This document shows, in pieces, positions 63,376 to 64,000 of a stretch of 64,000 nucleotides of DNA (its first letter is position 1; the number at the start of each line of letters is the position of its first letter). The stretch comes from Blastococcus sp. DSM 46786. Its GTDB lineage: Bacteria; Actinomycetota; Actinomycetes; Mycobacteriales; Geodermatophilaceae. The notes under the pieces were generated by a model. That model had not been told where the DNA came from. It worked only from the letters and a program-made list of their open reading frames with translations, and ran no database searches. The stretch is taken from positions 62,001-126,000 of the forward strand of contig NZ_FOAO01000002.1 of NCBI RefSeq assembly GCF_900109665.1, written 5' to 3'. The translations under genes were made by a program, and so were the position numbers.

Positions 63376-64000
63376 TCAGGACGGTCGCGCGGTGAGGGTC
63401 AGCAGCGTCGCCTCGGGCAGGCAGGCGAACCGCACCGGGGCGTACGGGCTGGTGCCCAGACCGGCCGATACGTGCAGCCAGGTGCCGGCCGGGTGCGCCG
63501 GCGTCGGCTCCGCCCAGCGGTGCAGCCAGCGCACGCGGTCGCGGTCGATGCCGCAGTTGGTGACGAGCGCGCCGTAGAAGGGCACCCGCAGCTGGCCGCC
63601 GTGCGTGTGGCCGCAGAGCAGCAGGTCGTGGCCGTCGGCGGCGAACCGGTCGAGCACCCGCGGCTCGGGGGAGTGCGCCAGCCCGATCCGCACGTCGGCG
63701 TCCGGGTCGGCCGCGCCGGCGACCAGGTCGTAGCGGTCCCGCTTCACGTGCGAGTCGTCCACGCCGGCGAAGACGATGCGGCGCCCGCCCACGGTGAGCT
63801 CCCCGCGGGCGTTGGTGAGGTCCAGCCAGCCGCGGTCGCGCATGCCGTCGCGCAGGTCTCGCCAGGGCAGCTCGTCGCCGTGCACCCGCTTGTGGTCGCG
63901 CTTGAAGTACTTGAGCGGGTTCTTCGGCCGCGGGGCGAAGTAGTCGTTGCTGGCCAGCACGAAGGCCCCCGGCCGGTCCATGAGGGGGTCCAGTGCGCGC
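63376..64000 (-). CDS. Metallophosphoesterase (5'-truncated by window)
   Basis: The frame is open to the window edge, so the start is missing. Visible motifs of the calcineurin-like fold: VLASNDYFAP (the usual GNHD region here reads SNDY), IGLAHSPEPRVLDRF, and LLLCGHTHGGQLRVPFYG with GHTHGGQ metal ligands. The C-terminus GTWLHVSAGLGTSPYAPVRFACLPEATLLTL fits the YkuE/YaeI group found in actinobacteria. The substrate is unknown. Confidence 0.87.
   Translation of the reverse strand, partial: RALDPLMDRPGAFVLASNDYFAPRPKNPLKYFKRDHKRVHGDELPWRDLRDGMRDRGWLDLTNARGELTVGGRRIVFAGVDDSHVKRDRYDLVAGAADPDADVRIGLAHSPEPRVLDRFAADGHDLLLCGHTHGGQLRVPFYGALVTNCGIDRDRVRWLHRWAEPTPAHPAGTWLHVSAGLGTSPYAPVRFACLPEATLLTLTARPS

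Overview
The window is a G+C-rich chromosomal segment, about 74% by eye, from an actinobacterium. The evidence for this is the many GTG starts, four-base ATGA/GTGA gene overlaps, -10-like TANNNT boxes 6 to 8 bases before unled start codons, a DUF2630 protein, a TadA-associated protein, and the ffs-dnaX-ybaB-recR order. Gene content and repeat style suggest the Geodermatophilaceae (Blastococcus/Geodermatophilus/Modestobacter). That placement is inference, because no rRNA gene is present.

Layout. 1-7.4 kb: an operon for activated heptose (GT2-GmhB fusion, GmhA, HldE) with four glycosyltransferases. 7.4-10.2 kb: a membrane VWA/solute-binding hybrid protein and a UDP-glucuronate decarboxylase. 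10.5-17.3 kb: a branched-chain amino-acid ABC importer (livGFHMJ), divergent from a PucR-type regulator. 17.4-24.5 kb: DUF2630, tyrA, an O-methyltransferase, tadA and its partner, two tRNA-Ser genes around a Ser/Thr kinase operon, and an EamA transporter. 24.6-29.4 kb: ffs, a GNAT/DUF1778 toxin-antitoxin pair of visibly lower G+C, then dnaX-ybaB-recR. 29.7-35.7 kb: a dipeptide/oligopeptide ABC importer (dppABCDF) with a triplicated 35-bp unit between dppB and dppC. 35.8-45.6 kb: Rieske protein, TPM-domain protein, VOC protein, F420/PPOX protein, two pirins, an ArsR-type regulator with an MFS exporter, and an ABC-F protein. 45.8-52.4 kb: a complete Mrp Na+/H+ antiporter operon (mrpA-B fusion, C, D, E, F, G). 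52.4-59.1 kb: leuA with a Leu-codon leader peptide, a Cys-tailed XRE regulator, phospholipase D, and ask-asd. 59.2-61.2 kb: a sigma factor with an anti-sigma-like membrane protein and a highly acidic repeat protein. 61.4-64 kb: S9 peptidase, tRNA-Pro, and a metallophosphoesterase that runs off the window.

The least ordinary signals lie between genes. Three families of palindromic repeat each occur two or more times (A: 6367 and 35759; B: 20540 and 55074; C: 10460 and 28318, with a degenerate relative at 17371). A chain of three 12-codon mini-ORFs links dppB to dppC through successive ATGA overlaps. A seven-codon upstream ORF overlaps the ABC-F start. A pair of 46-bp repeats lies between liv and its divergent regulator. 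None of these has been tested by search; they are read directly from the sequence.
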